Assembly: GCF_021284765.1 (NCBI RefSeq) | Contig: NZ_CP089924.1 | Location: 1,630,001-1,694,000 of the forward strand | Origin: Lysobacter sp. 5GHs7-4 | Lineage (GTDB): Bacteria > Pseudomonadota > Gammaproteobacteria > Xanthomonadales > Xanthomonadaceae | Length of the DNA stretch: 64,000 bases | Direction of reading: 5' to 3' | Shown: positions 60,701 to 64,000 of the stretch, one piece after another | How the letters are laid out: every line of letters begins with the position of its first letter | Position numbering within the stretch: the first letter of the stretch is position 1 | The notes under the pieces: generated by a model | Databases searched by the model: none | Told to the model about the DNA's origin: nothing | Seen by the model: the letters and a program-made list of their open reading frames with translations, nothing else | Translations under genes and position numbers: made by a program

Positions 60701-63035
60701 GGCCGATGTCCCGAGGCGATTGCAGGCCCTGCGCCGCTTGCGGCTGGTGCGGATGCACGATCACCGGGATCGATTTGGAGGTCGGCGTGCGCGCCTCGTC
60801 GGCGAAGCTGGACAGCGGCACCAGCGCGTTGGTCTCGGGGTAGTAGGCGGCCAGGCAGCCGCGCGGGATGTCGTACTCGACCAGCAGGAAACGCCGGGCG
60901 ATGCGTCGGACCTGGTCCTCGCACAGGCTTTCCAGATCGACCCAGTCGCCGGCTTGCAGGCCGAGTCGGGCAATGTCGTCGCGATGGATGAACAGCACCC
61001 GGCGTTCGCCGAACACGCCGCGGTAGCGGTCGTTGCTGCCGTAGATGGTGGTGTTGTACTGGTCGTGCGAGCGCGTGGTCGCCAGCGTGAACACCGGTTG
61101 CTCGCGGCCGGCGCGGGCGCGATGCACGGGCAGATCGGTCGGCACCGCGTGGGCCTTGAACAGCGCCTTGCCGGCGGCATTGGTCCAGCGCCGCTCGGCC
61201 GCCGGATTGGTCAGATGGAAACCGCCGGGCACGCGCACGCGCTGGTTGAAATCGTGGAAGTCGTCGAACACCGCGGCGATGCGGTCGCGGATGCGGTCGT
61301 AGTCGCCGATCAGCCACAGCCACGGCAGCCGGCTGCGCGCGCCCAGGGTGGCCGCAGCCAGGCGCGCGACGATGGCCGGTTCCGACAGCAGGTCCGGCGA
61401 GGCCGGCGCGTTGATGCCGGCCGAGAGGTGGACCATGCTCATCGAGTCCTCCACCGTCACCGCCTGCGCCCCGCCTTCCTGGATGTCGATCTCGGTGCGG
61501 CCCAGGCAGGGCAGGATGTAGGCGTCGCGGCCGTGGACCAGGTGGCTGCGGTTGAGCTTGGTGGTCACGTGCACGGTCAGCTCGCAACGCCGCAGCGCGC
61601 GGTGGGTGGCCTCGGTGTCCGGCGTGGCGGTGGCGAAATTGCCGCCCAGGCCGAAGAAGGTCTTGCAGCGGCCGTCGAGCATGGCCTCGATCGCGCCGAC
61701 GGTGTCGTGGCCGTGTTCGCGCGGCGGCTCGAAACCGAACACCTCGCGCAGGCGATCCAGGAATTCGGGCGCGGGCTTCTCGTAAATGCCCATGGTGCGG
61801 TCGCCCTGCACATTGCTGTGGCCGCGCACCGGGCAGGGGCCGGCGCCGGGGCGGCCGATGTTGCCGCGCAACAGCAGCAGGTTGCAGAGCATCTGGATGG
61901 TCGCGACCGAGTGCTTGTGCTGGGTGATGCCCATGCCCCAGCAGCAGATCACGCTCTTGGCCTGCAGATAGATGTCGCCGGCGCGTTCGAGCTGCGCGCG
62001 GCTGAGGCCGGACTCGGTCTCGATGGTGTCCCAGGATTCGCCTGCGACCTCGGCCGCGAAAGCCTCGAAACCCTGCGTATGCTCGGCGATGAAATCCAGG
62101 TCGATCACCCGTTCGCGGCCTTCGCGCTGGGCCTGCGCATCGACTTCCAGCGTGCGCTTGATCATGCCCTTGACCGCGGCCAGGTCGCCGCCGATGCGCA
62201 ACTGGAAGTAATCCGACGAGATCCGCGTCGAACCGTTGTGCAGCATCTGCAGCTTGTCCTGCGGATCGGCGAACCGCTCCAGCCCGCGTTCGCGCAAGGG
62301 ATTGAACGACACGATCGCCGCGCCGCGTTGCGCGGCCTTGCGCAGCTCGCCGAGCATGCGCGGATGGTTGGTGCCCGGGTTCTGACCGAAGATCAGGATC
62401 GCCTCGGCGATCTCGAAATCGTGCAGCTGCACGGTGCCCTTGCCGGTCCCCAGCTGCGCCTTCATGGCCGTGCCCGAAGGTTCGTGGCACATGTTCGAGC
62501 AGTCGGGGAAGTTGTTGGTGCCGTACTCGCGCACGAACAACTGGTACAGGAACGCGGCCTCGTTGCTGCAGCGCCCGGAGGTGTAGAACAGCGCCTGGTC
62601 GGGCGAGTCCAGCGCGTTGAGGTGCGCGCCGATGCGGGCGAAGGCTTCGTCCCAGGCGATCGGCCGGTAGCGGTCGCTGGCTGCGTCCCAGCGCATCGGA
62701 TGGGTCAAGCGGCCCAGGTTCTCCAGCCACTGGTCGCTGTAGCCGGCCAGTTCGGCGACGGTGTACTCGCCCAGCAGTTCCGGCGTGGCGCGATGGCGCG
62801 TGGCCTCGGCGGCCACGGCCTTGGCGCCGTTCTCGCAGAACTCGAAGGTCGAAGTGTGGTCGCGGTCGGGCCAGGCGCAGCCGGGACAGTCGAAGCCGTC
62901 GGGCTGGTTGGCCGACAGCAGGGTGCGCGCGCCGTGCACCGGCACGTCCTGCTCCAACAGATGCTTGGCGACGCTGCGCAGCGCGCCCCAGCCGCCGGCC
63001 GGGCCGTCGTAGGGGCGGATGGTCTTCTTGCTCAT
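60684..63035 (-). CDS. ydeP: FdhF/YdeP-family molybdopterin oxidoreductase
   Basis: A 783-residue soluble oxidoreductase that binds bis-molybdopterin guanine dinucleotide. Segments include CPGCAWPDRDH near 51-61, the molybdopterin parts YTSGRCSNEAAFLYQLF, NMCHEPSGTAMKAQLG, ILIFGQNPGTNHPRMLGE and FFGLGGNFATATPDTE, and the C-terminal DORNNTTIYGSNDRYRG-like block (ARTxxxYNTTIYGSNDRYRG order). The family resembles formate dehydrogenase H but its true substrate is unsettled; E. coli YdeP is linked to acid resistance. It overlaps fdhD by four bases (ATGA), so maturation and enzyme are co-produced. Confidence 0.94.
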   Translation of the reverse strand: MSKKTIRPYDGPAGGWGALRSVAKHLLEQDVPVHGARTLLSANQPDGFDCPGCAWPDRDHTSTFEFCENGAKAVAAEATRHRATPELLGEYTVAELAGYSDQWLENLGRLTHPMRWDAASDRYRPIAWDEAFARIGAHLNALDSPDQALFYTSGRCSNEAAFLYQLFVREYGTNNFPDCSNMCHEPSGTAMKAQLGTGKGTVQLHDFEIAEAILIFGQNPGTNHPRMLGELRKAAQRGAAIVSFNPLRERGLERFADPQDKLQMLHNGSTRISSDYFQLRIGGDLAAVKGMIKRTLEVDAQAQREGRERVIDLDFIAEHTQGFEAFAAEVAGESWDTIETESGLSRAQLERAGDIYLQAKSVICCWGMGITQHKHSVATIQMLCNLLLLRGNIGRPGAGPCPVRGHSNVQGDRTMGIYEKPAPEFLDRLREVFGFEPPREHGHDTVGAIEAMLDGRCKTFFGLGGNFATATPDTEATHRALRRCELTVHVTTKLNRSHLVHGRDAYILPCLGRTEIDIQEGGAQAVTVEDSMSMVHLSAGINAPASPDLLSEPAIVARLAAATLGARSRLPWLWLIGDYDRIRDRIAAVFDDFHDFNQRVRVPGGFHLTNPAAERRWTNAAGKALFKAHAVPTDLPVHRARAGREQPVFTLATTRSHDQYNTTIYGSNDRYRGVFGERRVLFIHRDDIARLGLQAGDWVDLESLCEDQVRRIARRFLLVEYDIPRGCLAAYYPETNALVPLSSFADEARTPTSKSIPVIVHPHQPQAAQGLQSPRDIGLVRVD

Positions 63036-63952
63036 GGCTTGCGTTCCGTGGCCTTGCGCGCGCGGGAGGGCGCCGCTCGCATGGCGCGCGCGGCGTCGTC
63101 GGCATCGTCTTCGATCAGGCGTTGCCTGTGGGTGTAGACGGCATGGCCGTCGTCGCGGGCGAAGCCGATCAGGGTCAGATTCGCCGATTGCGCCAGCGCG
63201 ATCGCCAGCGCGGTCGGCGCCGAGATAGCGGCCAGCAGCGGTATCCCGGCCTGCGCGGCCTTCATCGCCATCTCGTAGCTCGCGCGGCTGGTGACCACGG
63301 CGAAGCCCTGCGACGGCTCGTGTCCGGCCGCGACCAGCGCGCCGATCAGCTTGTCGAGCGCGTTGTGGCGGCCGACGTCCTCGCGGACCAGCCGCACCCG
63401 GCCTTCGCCGTCGGCCCAGGCCGCGGCATGGGTGGCGCCGGTCAGGGCGTTGAGCGGCTGGCCCTGCTGCAACTCGTGCAGGGCACGGTGCAGCGCATCG
63501 GTCCGGATCCGGATACCGTCGCCGACCCGCGGCGGCGGACGCAGCACCGCCTCGATGCTCTCGCTGCCGCACACGCCGCAGCCGCTGCGGCCTTGCAGGT
63601 TGCGGCGGCGCTGCTCGAGCGCGGCCGCGCGCGGCTCGGGGATGGTCATGGACACGCGGATGCCTTCCAGCGAGGTCGCGATCCCGTCGACGCGCAGCTC
63701 GTCGGCGCGGGCGACGATGCCCTCGCTGAGCGAAAAGCCCAACGCGAAATCGCCCACGTCTTCGGGCGTGGCCATCATCACCGCGAACGCGCTGCCGTTG
63801 TAACTCAGCGCGATCGGCACCTCGTCCGCGATCGCGTCCAGCCCTTCGCTCACGCGCGCGCCGCGGCGGCGATGCACGCGGCGTTGCACGGCGCCCGCGG
63901 CGGACGGGGCGGCAGGCTGGCGAGACGCGGATTTGGAGGGCGCTGGTTTCAT
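63032..63952 (-). CDS. fdhD: Formate dehydrogenase accessory sulfurtransferase FdhD
   Basis: A 306-residue protein that passes sulfur to the molybdenum cofactor of formate dehydrogenases, making them active. It has the catalytic CxxC, GRSGCGVCGSESIE near 139-152, and the C-terminal DVGRHNALDKLIGALVAAGH and VVTSRASYEMAMKAAQAGIP, both family hallmarks. The N-terminus of about 30 residues is basic and Pro/Ala-rich. It is the first gene of the three-gene fdhD-ydeP-winged-helix operon. The promoter lies in the last 48 bases of the window. Confidence 0.95.
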   Translation of the reverse strand: MKPAPSKSASRQPAAPSAAGAVQRRVHRRRGARVSEGLDAIADEVPIALSYNGSAFAVMMATPEDVGDFALGFSLSEGIVARADELRVDGIATSLEGIRVSMTIPEPRAAALEQRRRNLQGRSGCGVCGSESIEAVLRPPPRVGDGIRIRTDALHRALHELQQGQPLNALTGATHAAAWADGEGRVRLVREDVGRHNALDKLIGALVAAGHEPSQGFAVVTSRASYEMAMKAAQAGIPLLAAISAPTALAIALAQSANLTLIGFARDDGHAVYTHRQRLIEDDADDAARAMRAAPSRARKATERKP

Positions 63953-64000
63953 CGGATCGTGCCGGGTCGTGCGGCGGTGGCGTTCGGAGCGGGCCTGCGG

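Overview
The window is a stretch of very G+C-rich (about 70%) gammaproteobacterial chromosome. The gene families, the DNA-binding proteins, the bTHX ribosomal protein with a long Ala/Lys tail and the dispersed 'TAGGAGCGGCGTGAGCCGCG' and 'CCCTTTGAAAAAGGG' repeats all fit Xanthomonadaceae, most likely Lysobacter. That assignment is inference from gene content and style, not from a search. I recognise no tRNA, rRNA, CRISPR array, phage or complete insertion sequence. About 60 protein genes are supported, tightly packed on both strands.

Layout. 1-9 kb: gltX, a Zur-type zinc repressor gene, a MarR/MFS pair with a paired operator, a large protein with a ThuA/amidotransferase-like start, and a divergent ZnuD-like receptor / MerC-domain pair sharing one candidate Zur box. 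The bTHX gene and a repeat-rich gap with a hexanucleotide array follow. 9.8-22 kb: histidine breakdown genes (hutI with an M19 dipeptidase, divergent hutF, and a detached hutU), alkylation repair (ogt, ada-alkA fusion), a chagasin-type inhibitor, a phosphodiesterase lipoprotein, small secreted proteins and a TetR gene. 22-33 kb: an SRPBCC protein, a MATE pump, lipoproteins, a RecF-like ATPase, a CsgG-SH3 protein, an S41 peptidase, an S4 RNA-binding protein, an MECR-type reductase and a second repeat-rich gap. 33-40 kb: a lipid block with two desaturases, an SdpR-like ArsR repressor, an ECF sigma factor with a membrane partner, and a membrane-SRPBCC fusion. 40-49 kb: dbpA, a GAF-GGDEF enzyme, an orphan low-G+C gene inserted at the 3' end of a doxX gene, another S41 protein, an EamA transporter, a Pr6Pr membrane protein and a large TonB receptor. 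49-64 kb: TfoX-like, two LysR regulators with divergent partners, a cyclase, a TPR protein, an acetyltransferase, an NTP-exchanger-like MFS protein, an aldo/keto reductase, DUF72 and an fdhD-ydeP-winged-helix operon.

How the parts fit. Zur (1559) probably represses the outer-membrane zinc receptor and the MerC-domain membrane protein through the palindrome at 8232-8249. The SdpR-like repressor (35339) probably controls two targets on either side of the sigma-factor genes: the membrane protein at 34653 and the desaturase operon starting at 39079. Both have nearly identical 21-bp operators. HutU, HutI and HutF would take urocanate to formylglutamate; hutH, hutG and hutC are not in the window.

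The least expected observations are three. First, a roughly 0.85-kb low-G+C segment sits at the doxX 3' end, flanked by a 20-bp direct repeat that leaves behind an alternative DoxX C-terminus. Second, a multi-stem intergenic repeat occurs twice, with a compensatory base-pair change between copies. Third, the two-target SdpR operator set links membrane-lipid genes.
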